45,534 bases of DNA from Halothiobacillus sp. (GTDB lineage: Bacteria; Pseudomonadota; Gammaproteobacteria; Halothiobacillales; Halothiobacillaceae): positions 1 through 45,534 of the forward strand of contig NZ_JAQTTX010000005.1 of NCBI RefSeq assembly GCF_028710545.1. Reading direction: 5' to 3'. Numbering within the stretch: the stretch's first letter is position 1; each line of letters starts with the position of its first letter. The notes below the pieces were generated by a model. It was not told the origin of the DNA. It ran no database searches and was given only the letters and a program-made list of their open reading frames with translations. Shown here one piece after another: positions 1-8,519 of this stretch. A program made the position numbers and the translations under genes.

Positions 1-1346
1 TTAGGCTGCAATTGCTTGAGAATATCCGCCACGGTTTGGGTGTGACGTGTTGATTCCTGACGGATATCCAGCCTGAACAAATGCCAACCGAAGGTTTCCG
101 CCAGACGGATCAAGTCCTTGATCTCGCCATCGGCAAGCAATTGATCGCCTGTGGAGATCAAGGTGTCGCGAATCCGGTACAGGTCGCTCAGGAACTGATC
201 CTTGTGTGCATAGGCATGAGCGGACAGCTTGATGGGCTTTTTGTCCAGCAGGGCCGTCACGTAATCGAGGTTGTGCTTCAGGCGCTGGCCGATGATGCGC
301 AACTTGAGGCGGTAGGGTTCTTCGGTGAAATAGGTATCGCCCGAGTTTTCCGGTGAGGCCATGCCGAGTTCGATTGCATCCTGAAGCAGGCCCAATGCGT
401 CCAGGTCGATTTCGGGGCAGAGGCGGCAGGAATGGGTGAGTACCCGATCCATGCCCGCCAGTCGATCAAGGTATTCTTGCAGGATGGTCTGCGTCGCCGA
501 GCAGACAGCGAAGGTGGTGACTTCATGCGTCACATACGGGTTGCCATCGCGGTCACCGCCGATCCACGAACCGAAGCGGAAAAGGCTCGGCACCGTCACG
601 GGATTCGCCGGGCTCTTATCGTTGAAATTCACATCCACTGCACGCTCGAGGTAACGGTATGCCAAGGGAACGGCATCGAAAATCGACGTACTGAAGTAAT
701 ACAACCCCAAACGGATTTCATCATGAACTTCCGGACGGGTTGTACGCACTTCGTTGGTTTTGAGCAGAGAGAGAATCACGGTCTTGACCTGCTGATGCAG
801 GCGATCACGCTCGATACCCTGGGCATCCGGGCGGTCCATCTCGGCACACAGAAGAAAAATCTTGCGCTGCAGATCCATCACCGTGCGACGTTTTGCTTCG
901 GTGGGATGCGCGGTGAACACTGGCATGTAGACCAGACGATTGAGCAAGGTCTGCAAATCATCCGAGCTCATCCCCTGCTTGGAAAACTCACGCATGGTGT
1001 CGTAGAAGGAACCACGCCAAAGCCGCAGACCGAGACGGACCTGCTTGCGTCGCTGCTGATGCATGTAGTCTTCTTCGGCAATATTCACCAGGCTGAAGTA
1101 GAGGTTGTACGCCCGCACGACGGTGTTGAGCGTTTCCGGATCCAGTGTGCGCAGCAAAGTCATCAGCTTGGCATGCAATTTGGGACTGTGCTTCTGACGC
1201 AGTTTGATAAAACCGCGACGCAAGGTTTCAACCGTATCGAATACGTGATCGCCGGTTTGCTCCTTCAGCACTTCGCCCAGAAGGTTGCCGAAAAGGCGTA
1301 CGCGCGCGCGCAGGGCTTTGTCGTTGTCTTTTGCATTTTTTTTCAT
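1..1346 (-). CDS. ppc: Phosphoenolpyruvate carboxylase, N-terminal part (cut by window start)
   Basis: The reverse complement from an ATG at 1346 reads without a stop to base 1, giving about 448 residues; the roughly 450 C-terminal residues of a normal ~900-residue enzyme lie outside the window. The first family signature, FTAHPTEA with the catalytic histidine, and the second conserved block GSWIGGDRDGNP are both visible, so the family call is firm. PEP carboxylase adds bicarbonate to PEP to make oxaloacetate in the cytoplasm, an anaplerotic reaction that is essential in autotrophs with an incomplete TCA cycle. An in-frame stop lies a few codons upstream of the ATG, which supports the start, although the ribosome binding site is weak. 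The gene diverges from gnd. Confidence 0.95.
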   Translation of the reverse strand, partial: MKKNAKDNDKALRARVRLFGNLLGEVLKEQTGDHVFDTVETLRRGFIKLRQKHSPKLHAKLMTLLRTLDPETLNTVVRAYNLYFSLVNIAEEDYMHQQRRKQVRLGLRLWRGSFYDTMREFSKQGMSSDDLQTLLNRLVYMPVFTAHPTEAKRRTVMDLQRKIFLLCAEMDRPDAQGIERDRLHQQVKTVILSLLKTNEVRTTRPEVHDEIRLGLYYFSTSIFDAVPLAYRYLERAVDVNFNDKSPANPVTVPSLFRFGSWIGGDRDGNPYVTHEVTTFAVCSATQTILQEYLDRLAGMDRVLTHSCRLCPEIDLDALGLLQDAIELGMASPENSGDTYFTEEPYRLKLRIIGQRLKHNLDYVTALLDKKPIKLSAHAYAHKDQFLSDLYRIRDTLISTGDQLLADGEIKDLIRLAETFGWHLFRLDIRQESTRHTQTVADILKQLQP

Positions 1347-1652
1347 TGCAACACTCGGTTCAGAATGGGTAAGGATTCAAAAAAGCTTTAATGCCGTCGC
1401 TGTGCTTCACATAACAGCGCAATGACTCGATCTTGTCATCAACTGGTCTTATATTTCTGGCCAGTATACCGTTTACGATCGGCTTTTTCTGAACTGACAC
1501 GGACGAAGCCCGCCTAATTGAACAAATGTAAATGTGTACACTCACACATAGGCGTATCCAAAGCTTGCTGTTATTGTTAGTCAACTACTGCGCTATCCAT
1601 TTCTTTCAGTGATAGCCATTCAAACGATGCTTCGGTTTCAAGGAGAAAAATC
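1347..1652. other. Divergent ppc/gnd intergenic region
   Basis: This 306-bp spacer must hold the promoters for ppc (leftward) and gnd (rightward). It is AT-richer than its flanks. A good Shine-Dalgarno, AAGGAG at 1640-1645, serves gnd. I could not pick out a convincing paired -35/-10 for either gene, and saw no RNA gene or repeat. Confidence 0.5.
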
Positions 1653-2567
1653 ATGCGGTTAGGCATTTATGGTCTGGGGCGGATGGGGGCCAACATGGCT
1701 CGACGTCTATCACGCGGTGGCATCGAAGTCGTCGCCCACAATCGAAGTTCAGCGCCGATTGATGAACTGGTCGCCGAAGAGAATCTCATTACGGGAGCCT
1801 ACTCGCTCAAGGAATTTGTCGATGCCCTGCCCGCCCCGCGCATCGTGTGGCTCATGCTGCCTTCCGGCAAGGTCACCGAAGATGCGATCACGCAGATTCT
1901 CCCCTTGCTGAATGAAGGCGATCTTTTGATCGATGGTGGCAACAGTTTTTATCAAGACACCATCGCTCGTGCCGCGCGCGTGCAAAAATCGGGTGTGCAC
2001 TACATGGATGTGGGTACATCCGGTGGCGTTTGGGGGCTGCAAAACGGCTACAGCCTCATGTTCGGCGGGTCGGACGAAGCGGCAGCCCTGATCACCCCCG
2101 CCATCCGGGTGCTTGCGCCCGCACCGGATCAGGGTTGGGGACATGTCGGGCCTGTCGGCTCCGGCCATTACGTCAAGATGGTTCACAATGGAATCGAGTA
2201 CGGCATGATGCAGGCTCTGGCCGAAGGCCTGGATCTGCTTCGCGCCAAAAAGGAATTCGATCTCGATCTGGCTCAAATCACCGAAATGTGGCGGTATGGC
2301 TCCGTCGTGCAGAGCTGGCTGCTTGATCTGACCGCCGAAGCGCTTGCGGAACAGGGTCAGGGGCTTGAACACATCGCGCCTGTCGTAGCAGACTCCGGCG
2401 AAGGTCGCTGGACAGCAAAAGAAGCCATTGATCTCGGCGTCAGTGCCCCGGTGATGACGCTGGCTCTGCAAATGCGCTTTGCCAGTCAGGATGCAGAAGG
2501 GTACGGCAATCGTCTGCTCTCGTTGATGCGCAACGCCTTCGGTGGCCATGCGATAACGAAGAAGTAA
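1653..2567 (+). CDS. gnd: 6-phosphogluconate dehydrogenase, decarboxylating, short form
   Basis: This enzyme oxidatively decarboxylates 6-phosphogluconate to ribulose 5-phosphate in the oxidative pentose phosphate pathway. The 304-residue protein opens with a Rossmann nucleotide-binding motif (GIYGLGRMGANMARRL). It carries the catalytic-lysine block HYVKMVHNGIEYGMMQ in the middle and an all-helical C-terminal domain. Its length matches the short 6PGDH subfamily (about 300 residues) rather than the ~470-residue enteric form; short forms often prefer NAD, but the cofactor here is inferred. The ATG is fixed by AAGGAG seven bases upstream. The gene lies 68 bp before zwf on the same strand, so the pair probably forms one transcript covering the oxidative branch. 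Confidence 0.93.
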   Translation: MRLGIYGLGRMGANMARRLSRGGIEVVAHNRSSAPIDELVAEENLITGAYSLKEFVDALPAPRIVWLMLPSGKVTEDAITQILPLLNEGDLLIDGGNSFYQDTIARAARVQKSGVHYMDVGTSGGVWGLQNGYSLMFGGSDEAAALITPAIRVLAPAPDQGWGHVGPVGSGHYVKMVHNGIEYGMMQALAEGLDLLRAKKEFDLDLAQITEMWRYGSVVQSWLLDLTAEALAEQGQGLEHIAPVVADSGEGRWTAKEAIDLGVSAPVMTLALQMRFASQDAEGYGNRLLSLMRNAFGGHAITKK

Positions 2568-2635
2568 TTCGTGCAAGCCATTGCACGTTCGTCCAACGGC
2601 ACCGCTGTTTGATGCCCTACGAAAGGAGTCCCAAC

Positions 2636-4150
2636 ATGCCACCATCAAAACGATCGGCCCAACGGGATAAGTCACGCCAGGATCCGGTTACCATCGTCAT
2701 TTTCGGCGCGACAGGCAATCTGGCACACAAGAAACTGATTCCGGCCCTCTACCAACTCGAATTGGCAGGCGAACTTCCGCAGGGCAGCCGTATCGTCGGT
2801 TTCGGCCGCAGAGACTGGACGGATGAACATTGGCGCGATGAAGTGCAGGTTCTGCTCAGCGAGGATGAATCCGCCCCCAACCCGGCGCTCGAAAAATTAC
2901 TGTCTCGACTGTATTTTCACAACGGTGATTATCAGACCGAGGATTCATTTACCTCGTTGGCACAACGACTGTTCAATGGCGAATTCCCCGCCTGCATCAT
3001 GTTCTACTTCGCCGTCCCGCCGGATGCGTTCGGTCCCATCTGCCAGCATCTGGCAGCGGCCGAACTGGTCGATGAATCGAAAGGATGCCGCCGACTGGTC
3101 ATCGAAAAACCCTTCGGCCACGACATTGAAAGCGCCCATGCGCTCGACTCCTTGCTGCACCGCCACTTCAGCGAGCAACAGATTTACCGGATCGACCACT
3201 ACCTCGGCAAAGGCACCGTGCAGAACATCATGGTGATGCGCTTCGCCAACCTGCTGCTCGAGCCCTTGTGGAACCGCAATTTCATCGACCATGTACAGAT
3301 CTCGCATGCCGAGACACTGGGTGTGGGCGGACGAGCCGGTTATTACGAATCCGCAGGTGCGCTTCGTGACATGGTGCAGAGCCATCTGATGCAAATGCTG
3401 GCCTTGATCGCGATGGAACCGCCGCCATCGATGGACCCGGAAGCCGTGCGGGATGAAAAGGTCAAGGTGCTTCGCAGCATTCGCCCCATTTCGCCGCGCG
3501 CCGTACACGCACAGGCGTTCCGCGCGCAATATCAACGTGGTGTGGTCAAGGGCGAAAACGAAATCGGCTATCTCGATGAAGATGGCGTCGCCCCCGACTC
3601 CATCACCGAGACCTACGCGGCAGTCAAACTCTACATCGACAATTGGCGATGGAAAGGCGTGCCGTTCTATTTGCGTACCGGCAAACGCCTGGCGCAGACC
3701 CACTCACAGATTTCGATTCGCTTCCGCGATCCGCCGCAGCAATTGTTTCGCGAGACGGCCATCACAAAAACAGAACCGAACTGGCTCCTGATCGGCATTC
3801 AGCCCCAGGAGAACGTCCGCTTCGAGTTACAGATCAAAACCGATGGGCTGGAAATGCGTACCCGTACCGTGCAGATGGATGCCAGTTACACCGCTCCGGA
3901 GCGTCAAAACCTCGATGCCTATGCGGCCCTGCTGCTGGACGTGATGCGTGGCGATCAAACCCTGTTTTTGCGCTACGATGAGGTGGCTTGGGCATGGCGT
4001 GTGGTCGACCCGATCCTTAAAATTTGGTCGGTCGAGCGGGACTACATCCACACCTACAAAGGCGGCACCTGGGGACCGAAAGAATCCGATCGATTATTCG
4101 ATGACGATAGTCATCAGTGGCGAAATGATTTGTCCATTCCATCAAACTAG
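2636..4150 (+). CDS. zwf: Glucose-6-phosphate 1-dehydrogenase
   Basis: This enzyme oxidises glucose 6-phosphate to 6-phosphogluconolactone, producing NAD(P)H. The N-terminal Rossmann segment (FGATGNLAHKKLIPALYQLE) and the active-site signature RIDHYLGKGTVQNIMVMRF are present, and the 504-residue length is typical. I chose the ATG at 2636 because AGGAG lies seven bases before it. The frame is open further upstream to a TTG/ATG at 2609/2612, but those have no ribosome binding site. The gene follows gnd in the same direction. No 6-phosphogluconolactonase, edd or eda gene is seen in the window. Confidence 0.95.
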   Translation: MPPSKRSAQRDKSRQDPVTIVIFGATGNLAHKKLIPALYQLELAGELPQGSRIVGFGRRDWTDEHWRDEVQVLLSEDESAPNPALEKLLSRLYFHNGDYQTEDSFTSLAQRLFNGEFPACIMFYFAVPPDAFGPICQHLAAAELVDESKGCRRLVIEKPFGHDIESAHALDSLLHRHFSEQQIYRIDHYLGKGTVQNIMVMRFANLLLEPLWNRNFIDHVQISHAETLGVGGRAGYYESAGALRDMVQSHLMQMLALIAMEPPPSMDPEAVRDEKVKVLRSIRPISPRAVHAQAFRAQYQRGVVKGENEIGYLDEDGVAPDSITETYAAVKLYIDNWRWKGVPFYLRTGKRLAQTHSQISIRFRDPPQQLFRETAITKTEPNWLLIGIQPQENVRFELQIKTDGLEMRTRTVQMDASYTAPERQNLDAYAALLLDVMRGDQTLFLRYDEVAWAWRVVDPILKIWSVERDYIHTYKGGTWGPKESDRLFDDDSHQWRNDLSIPSN

Positions 4151-4161
4151 ACAACACAGGC

Positions 4162-4304
4162 GGGCACCTCGAAAAACCGTCACGAGCGGCCCGAGTGCAA
4201 GGCGGCCGGAGCGCAGCGACCGAGACATATCAAATAGATAGGCGAGGGAGCGAGCACCGCCCAACGCAGCAATCGGGTCGCGCAGTAGGTTTTTCGAGGT
4301 GCCC
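4162..4304 (+). mobile_element. 143-bp MITE-like element, copy 1
   Basis: The element starts with GGGCACCTCGAAAAACC and ends with GGTTTTTCGAGGTGCCC, a perfect 17-bp terminal inverted repeat. It is flanked on both sides by AGGC (4158-4161 and 4305-4308), a 4-bp target duplication. A second copy of the same length lies in opposite orientation at 6789-6931. The interior is non-coding, with one core module: on the minus strand here GCGTTG followed about 50 bases later by CGCCTTGCA. No transposase is present, so it is non-autonomous. The terminal style and 4-bp duplication recall IS5-type elements, but the parent family is inferred. Confidence 0.85.
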
Positions 4305-4390
4305 AGGCAATAATGGAAATTGTGACTATCAGCCACTTATTGCAACTCAATTCAATCCAAAAAAATTCCAAACGATAGGTTATCAAAAGC

Positions 4391-6034
4391 ATGAGCCGGC
4401 TAACTCGATCCCCCGCATGGCAAAAGTTGGTAGATCATGGTGAGCAGATGAAGTCTGTTCATCTGTCTGACCTCTTTACACAACACCCCGAGCGCGCGCA
4501 AACCTACGCTCAACAGGTCGCGGGGCTGCATGTTGATTACAGCAAACAGCGGATCACCAGCGACACGCTCGATCTGTTGCAGCAACTGGCTGCGGACTGT
4601 GGTGTTCTGGCTCGTCGTGACGCCATGTTTGCCGGTGAGAAAATCAATACCACAGAGAACCGGGCCGTACTGCACGTCGCCCTGCGCAACCGCAGCAATC
4701 GCCCGATTCTGGTCGATGGCGAGAATGTCATGCCGGAAGTCAATGAAGTATTAGGGCGCATGCGCCAGTTCACCGACTCGGTCCATGAGGGTCGCTGGCT
4801 GGGTTATTCCGGAGAACGCATTACCGATGTCGTCAATATCGGCATCGGCGGCTCAGACCTCGGGCCGAGAATGGTGTGCGATGCCCTCGCCTCTCATGGC
4901 CTGCCGGGAATAAACGTTCATTTCGTCGCAAACATTGCCCCAAGCGAAATCGCCAGTCTGCTCAAAACACTGGACCCGGCACGCACACTATTTGTTGTCG
5001 CCTCCAAGACCTTCACAACCCAGGAAACGCTGACCAACGCCCACACGGCCCGCCGCTGGTTCCTCGACCATGCTCCGAACGAATCGGCTATCGAAAAACA
5101 TTTCGTGGCCGTTTCGACCAACCATAAAGCGGTTTCGGCATTCGGCATCAATACCGACAACATGTTCGGCTTTTGGGACTGGGTTGGTGGGCGGTACTCA
5201 TTATGGTCGGCCATCGGCCTGCCCATTGCGCTTTATATCGGTATGGATGGCTTCGAGCGCCTGCTCGAAGGCGCACACGCCACGGACGAGCATTTCCGCC
5301 AGGCGCCAGCTGAACAGAATCTGCCTTTGATCCTGGGTTTGATCGATGTTTGGAACAGCAACTTTCTCGGTGCAGAAACCCTGGCTGTATTGCCTTATGG
5401 CACGCGTCTTAGCAGGCTCCCCGCCTATCTTCAGCAGGCGAGCATGGAATCCAACGGCAAATCGGTCGATCTCGATGGACAACGCGTCGATTACGCAACA
5501 GGCCCCGTGGTGTGGGGCGGCGCGGGCACGAACGGTCAACATGCGTTCTACCAGCTTCTGCACCAAGGCACACGCCTGATTCCGACCGATTTCATCGCCT
5601 CCATTCGCACCCACTCGCCGATTGGTGAACAACAGGCCATGCTGCTCGCCAACATGCTGGCGCAAACCCGCGCCTTAATGCTCGGTCGTGGCCTTGATGC
5701 CGTTGTCGCAGAGATGAAGGCGGCTGGCATTGACAACGAAACGATTGCCCGTGTTTCACCGCACCGGGTATTCCTTGGCAACCAGCCAAGCTCTACCATC
5801 TTGTTCCCGCAGATGACACCGGAAGCCGTCGGCGCGCTGATCGCGCTGTACGAACATCGTATCTTCGTGGCAGGCGCCATCTGGCATATCGACTCATACG
5901 ATCAATGGGGCGTGGAACTCGGCAAGCAGATGGCCGGCGAACTCTTGCCCGCCATCGGCAAAGTACCGGTAGCCGGTAGCTTCGACCCATCGACCGAAGC
6001 CTTGCTCAGCACCATTCATAAACACTGGGTTTGA
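4391..6034 (+). CDS. pgi: Glucose-6-phosphate isomerase
   Basis: This enzyme interconverts glucose 6-phosphate and fructose 6-phosphate, linking glycogen and glycolysis to the pentose phosphate branch encoded just upstream. The 547-residue product has the family blocks in order: NIGIGGSDLGP, FVVASKTFTTQETLTNA, GGRYSLWSAIGLP, MESNGKSV, HRVFLGNQPSSTI and the C-terminal SYDQWGVELGKQM. The length is that of the common bacterial enzyme. The ATG at 4391 has only a weak ribosome binding site (ATAGGT). The 143-bp element lies 86 bp upstream, so expression may now depend on a promoter in or beside the element, or on read-through from zwf. The stop codon sits inside a short tandem duplication. Confidence 0.96.
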   Translation: MSRLTRSPAWQKLVDHGEQMKSVHLSDLFTQHPERAQTYAQQVAGLHVDYSKQRITSDTLDLLQQLAADCGVLARRDAMFAGEKINTTENRAVLHVALRNRSNRPILVDGENVMPEVNEVLGRMRQFTDSVHEGRWLGYSGERITDVVNIGIGGSDLGPRMVCDALASHGLPGINVHFVANIAPSEIASLLKTLDPARTLFVVASKTFTTQETLTNAHTARRWFLDHAPNESAIEKHFVAVSTNHKAVSAFGINTDNMFGFWDWVGGRYSLWSAIGLPIALYIGMDGFERLLEGAHATDEHFRQAPAEQNLPLILGLIDVWNSNFLGAETLAVLPYGTRLSRLPAYLQQASMESNGKSVDLDGQRVDYATGPVVWGGAGTNGQHAFYQLLHQGTRLIPTDFIASIRTHSPIGEQQAMLLANMLAQTRALMLGRGLDAVVAEMKAAGIDNETIARVSPHRVFLGNQPSSTILFPQMTPEAVGALIALYEHRIFVAGAIWHIDSYDQWGVELGKQMAGELLPAIGKVPVAGSFDPSTEALLSTIHKHWV

Positions 6035-6053
6035 TTATCTGGGTTTGATTATT
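6026..6053 (+). repeat. 14-bp tandem duplication over the pgi stop codon
   Basis: TGGGTTTGATTATC (6026-6039) is followed directly by TGGGTTTGATTATT (6040-6053). The first unit contains the last two codons and the TGA of pgi; the second repeats the same codons and stop out of use. It looks like a slippage duplication and also sets the spacing to tsaB. Confidence 0.85.
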
Positions 6054-6066
6054 TGGATACCTTGGT

Positions 6067-6774
6067 TTGAACATCCTATTTATCGACTCGGCCACCGAAG
6101 CTTGCACGGCCGCGGTCTGGCATAACGGAACAGTTCTGAGCGCATTCGAACTGGCCCCCAAGGCGCATACACACCGCTTGCTACCGATGGCGGAGCAATT
6201 GCTCTGCGAAGCCGGCATTGATTACAACCAGCTCGATCTGATCGCCTATGGCCGCGGCCCCGGTTCGTTCACGGGCGTACGCATCGCCACCGCTTGCGCG
6301 CAGGGCATGGCCCTGGGGCTGGATATTCCCGTACTCGGGATTTCATCACTCGCCACATTGGCACAAGCACTGAGGGGACAGGCGTTTCAGGCAGGTGGCG
6401 GCATCATTCACGCCGCGCTCGATGCTCGCATGGGTGAGATTTATTACGGCCGTTATCTGGTGGATGATGCAGGGGTTGTCACACCGCTGGGCGAGGAACG
6501 CGTTATCTCACCCGAGTTGATTCTGTCGCAATTCGCCACAAACACGAACGAACGTGAATACGCAATCGGCTCCGGTTTTGCACGTTACCCTGCCCTGCTC
6601 AGAGCCCAAGCGTGGCAGAGTACTAGCCCGGATGCGTACCCTGATGCTCGCCATGCCATTGAACTCGCGGCAGCCACGCCCGAATCGCACTGGCAGGACC
6701 CCGCAGACGCTGCGCCCATCTATCTCCGGGATAACGTGGCGCAAGTCAAAGCTGCTGCTCCGGTCGCAGGTTAG
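6067..6774 (+). CDS. tsaB: tRNA N6-threonylcarbamoyladenosine (t6A) biosynthesis protein TsaB
   Basis: TsaB (YeaZ) is an ASKHA-fold partner of TsaD and TsaE in making the t6A base at position 37 of ANN-decoding tRNAs. The 235-residue protein begins with the typical strand NILFIDSATEACTAAVW, followed by the HTHRLLPM-like helix region and the hallmark GRGPGSFTGVRIA. The start is TTG at 6067: it is the only position giving the canonical N-terminus, and no good ATG exists. The ribosome binding site is poor, so translation may be coupled to pgi, whose stop lies 32 bp upstream. The gene ends 14 bp before the second 143-bp element. Confidence 0.9.
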   Translation: MNILFIDSATEACTAAVWHNGTVLSAFELAPKAHTHRLLPMAEQLLCEAGIDYNQLDLIAYGRGPGSFTGVRIATACAQGMALGLDIPVLGISSLATLAQALRGQAFQAGGGIIHAALDARMGEIYYGRYLVDDAGVVTPLGEERVISPELILSQFATNTNEREYAIGSGFARYPALLRAQAWQSTSPDAYPDARHAIELAAATPESHWQDPADAAPIYLRDNVAQVKAAAPVAG

Positions 6775-6788
6775 GCGAGCAATCCTTA

Positions 6789-6931
6789 GGGCACCTCGAA
6801 AAACCTGCTGCGCGACCCGATTGCTGCGTTGGGCGGTGCTCGCTCCCTCGCCTATCTATTTGATATGTCTCGGTCGCTGCGCTCCGGCCGCCTTGCACTC
6901 GGACCGCTCGTGACGGTTTTTCGAGGTGCCC
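6789..6931 (-). mobile_element. 143-bp MITE-like element, copy 2 (inverted)
   Basis: This is the reverse complement of the copy at 4162-4304 with very few differences. It has the same terminal repeats (GGGCACCTCGAAAAACC at the left end) and the same length. It is flanked by CTTA at 6785-6788 and 6932-6935. The duplication differs from that of copy 1, which shows the copies are independent insertions rather than one duplicated segment. The interior has GCGTTG at the left and CGCCTTGCA at the right of a non-coding core. Confidence 0.85.
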
Positions 6932-6940
6932 CTTATTCCT

Positions 6941-6979
6941 GAAAATTAAAAACCCGCCAAAATATGTTTGAGGCGGGTT
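6941..6979 (-). terminator. Rho-independent terminator for arsR-arsM
   Basis: Read on the minus strand, an 8-bp stem (AACCCGCC/GGCGGGTT, 6951-6979) is followed by a run of T (6941-6950 reads TTTTTAATTTTC). The polarity fits the leftward ars transcript, although it lies about 190 bp beyond the arsM stop. There is no T-run on the plus side. The spacer 6980-7164 shows no convincing gene. Confidence 0.65.
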
Positions 6980-7164
6980 CTGCCACATGGCCGATGTAAT
7001 GCGCCCCTGCATGGATAGCCTGTCATGAAAAAACGACAGTACCGGCGTATTGCACAAAGCAACCCGCCCGCAGGATGGTGCACAGGCACGTGCGTCATCA
7101 ACGAAACGTGGCGCCATGAGTACGTGATTGTCTGTTCAACCGCGCCTGCGAGACCAAGCAGATC

Positions 7165-8034
7165 TCACCCCTGATCAATCGGCTTGACCGCTTCGATGGT
7201 GGCGGCGACAACATAGTCCGTCACGTTACGGCCCGGCGCCCAATCCTTGATGAATCCTTTTGACTCATCCTTCGGCTGGATGCGAATCTGCTCAAAACCG
7301 GCTTCGTGCATCATCGCCTCCAGGTCGCTGATCAGCGAAGCATTACCCATGCAACCGGCAATGAGATCGGCGTTCTGACGCATGTCTTCGGGTAGTTCGA
7401 CGGTAGCGACAACATCCGAGATCGCCAGCCGCCCGCCCGGCTTGAGGACGCGGAACGCTTCAAGGAAAACCTGAGGCTTGTTCGGCGACAGATTGATCAC
7501 GCAGTTGGAGATAATCACGTCGGCGGTCGCATCGGCAATCGGCAGGTGCTCAATCTCGCCGAGACGAAACTCCACGTTTTCATACTGCCCCTTCAGTGCG
7601 TTTGCGCGCGCCTTGGAAATCATATCCGGAGTCATGTCAACGCCGATCACATGGCCGCCACGCCCAACCTCGCGAGCAGCAAGGAAGCAGTCAAAGCCAC
7701 CGCCTGAACCCAGATCGACCACGGTTTCACCCGATTTAAGTGCAGCGATGGCCTTCGGGTTGCCGCACCCAAGGCCCATGTCGGCCCCGGAGGGAACCAG
7801 ATCCAGATCCGCCTGGCTGTAACCGAGGCGAGTGGAGATGAGGGTGTTGATCGCACCATCGTCGTTGGTGCCGCAGCAACTGGTGCCGACACCGCAGCCT
7901 TGGACCTCGGTATTTGCCTTCGCGACCTTGGCGTATGCCGCACGCACGCTCTGGCGGTGCGCGTCGTGGTCGGTGGCAGATCCGCGCTTATCGGTATCTG
8001 TAAAAGCACCACAGCAGGAAGCCTGTTCACTCAT
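7165..8034 (-). CDS. arsM: Arsenite S-adenosylmethionine methyltransferase
   Basis: ArsM methylates trivalent arsenic stepwise, using S-adenosylmethionine and thiols, to mono-, di- and trimethyl forms. The 289-residue protein has the SAM-binding motif DLGSGGGFD (residues 107-115). It also has cysteines in the three places expected for arsenic binding: the Cys53-Cys54 pair, Cys178 in IISNCVINL and Cys228 in IAGCMGN. Extra cysteines (CC at 7-8, Cys47) make the N-terminus Cys-rich. I chose the ATG at 8034 because AAGGAG precedes it; the frame stays open upstream but only as antisense to arsR. The start overlaps the end of arsR by 8 bp, so the two are co-transcribed and probably translationally coupled. 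Confidence 0.93.
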   Translation of the reverse strand: MSEQASCCGAFTDTDKRGSATDHDAHRQSVRAAYAKVAKANTEVQGCGVGTSCCGTNDDGAINTLISTRLGYSQADLDLVPSGADMGLGCGNPKAIAALKSGETVVDLGSGGGFDCFLAAREVGRGGHVIGVDMTPDMISKARANALKGQYENVEFRLGEIEHLPIADATADVIISNCVINLSPNKPQVFLEAFRVLKPGGRLAISDVVATVELPEDMRQNADLIAGCMGNASLISDLEAMMHEAGFEQIRIQPKDESKGFIKDWAPGRNVTDYVVAATIEAVKPIDQG

Positions 8035-8380
8035 GGATTTCTCCTTGTATGTTCGGTTGCGCAGACAGCGCATCAAAGAATGAAGCGAGTTGCACGATGG
8101 TTTGCGGAGCCACCCAACACTCAACCCGCTTGCCCTTGCGCGCCATCTGGACAAGGCCGGCGCGATTGAGCTCTTTGAGGTGATGTGAGAGGGTTGAGAT
8201 CGAAATATCAATATCTGCACCAAGCTGACCGACACTGTATCGAACCGCTTCCTCGGTACTGCAGATGGTGCCGGGTGGGCAGCAACTGGCGAGGCGGCGG
8301 AACATGGCCAAGCGATGAGGATTGCTCAATGCCTTGAACTGCGTGGCGAAGAGCTCAATATCATTTCTATATTTCGACAT
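8027..8380 (-). CDS. arsR: ArsR/SmtB-family arsenic-responsive repressor
   Basis: This is a winged-helix repressor that leaves DNA when As(III) binds its cysteines. The 117-residue protein contains the family core (FKALSNPHRLAMFRRLA) and a recognition region ISISTLSHHLKELNRAGLV. Cysteines 33, 34 and 40 form a cluster CCPPGTIC that can coordinate a soft metalloid; the arrangement differs from the E. coli CVC motif and resembles other atypical ArsR binding sites. The ATG at 8380 sits only seven bases from a good -10 hexamer, so the mRNA is probably leaderless. The gene heads the leftward arsR-arsM operon. Confidence 0.9.
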   Translation of the reverse strand: MSKYRNDIELFATQFKALSNPHRLAMFRRLASCCPPGTICSTEEAVRYSVGQLGADIDISISTLSHHLKELNRAGLVQMARKGKRVECWVAPQTIVQLASFFDALSAQPNIQGEIHE

Positions 8381-8381
8381 G

Positions 8382-8417
8382 TATCGAATAGTAGATAAAT
8401 CGTACCGGCAAAGTCAA
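8382..8417 (-). promoter_or_regulatory. arsR promoter with overlapping operator-like palindrome
   Basis: On the minus strand, TTGACT (8417-8412) is separated by 18 bases from TACTAT (8393-8388), a good sigma-70 promoter. Only seven bases separate the -10 from the arsR ATG at 8380, so transcription should start at or beside the A of ATG. An inverted repeat TATC-N8-GATA (8382-8397) covers the -10, a suitable place for ArsR to block polymerase. The operator role is inferred from position. Confidence 0.6.
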
Positions 8418-8519
8418 GCAGCGTTCGCCGACGCCCCGATGCCTTGCTTGCGGATCAATTGAGCGATGCTCAAGAAAATGTGCATCCTTTTGCACGCTGT
8501 TGCGTCTTCAGGTTACTAG

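Noticed and set aside
432..1391. 319-codon plus-strand ORF
   Set aside because: It is antisense to ppc, whose minus frame has clear catalytic motifs; no family pattern in the plus frame.
1749..2675. 308-codon minus ORF over gnd
   Set aside because: Mirror of a real coding frame in GC-rich codons; no motif, and it runs across the gnd-zwf gap.
2945..3703. 252-codon minus ORF over zwf
   Set aside because: Antisense to conserved zwf motifs with no recognisable domain.
6746..7117. 123-codon minus ORF after tsaB
   Set aside because: Half of it is the 143-bp element and it crosses the arsR-arsM terminator; no family pattern.
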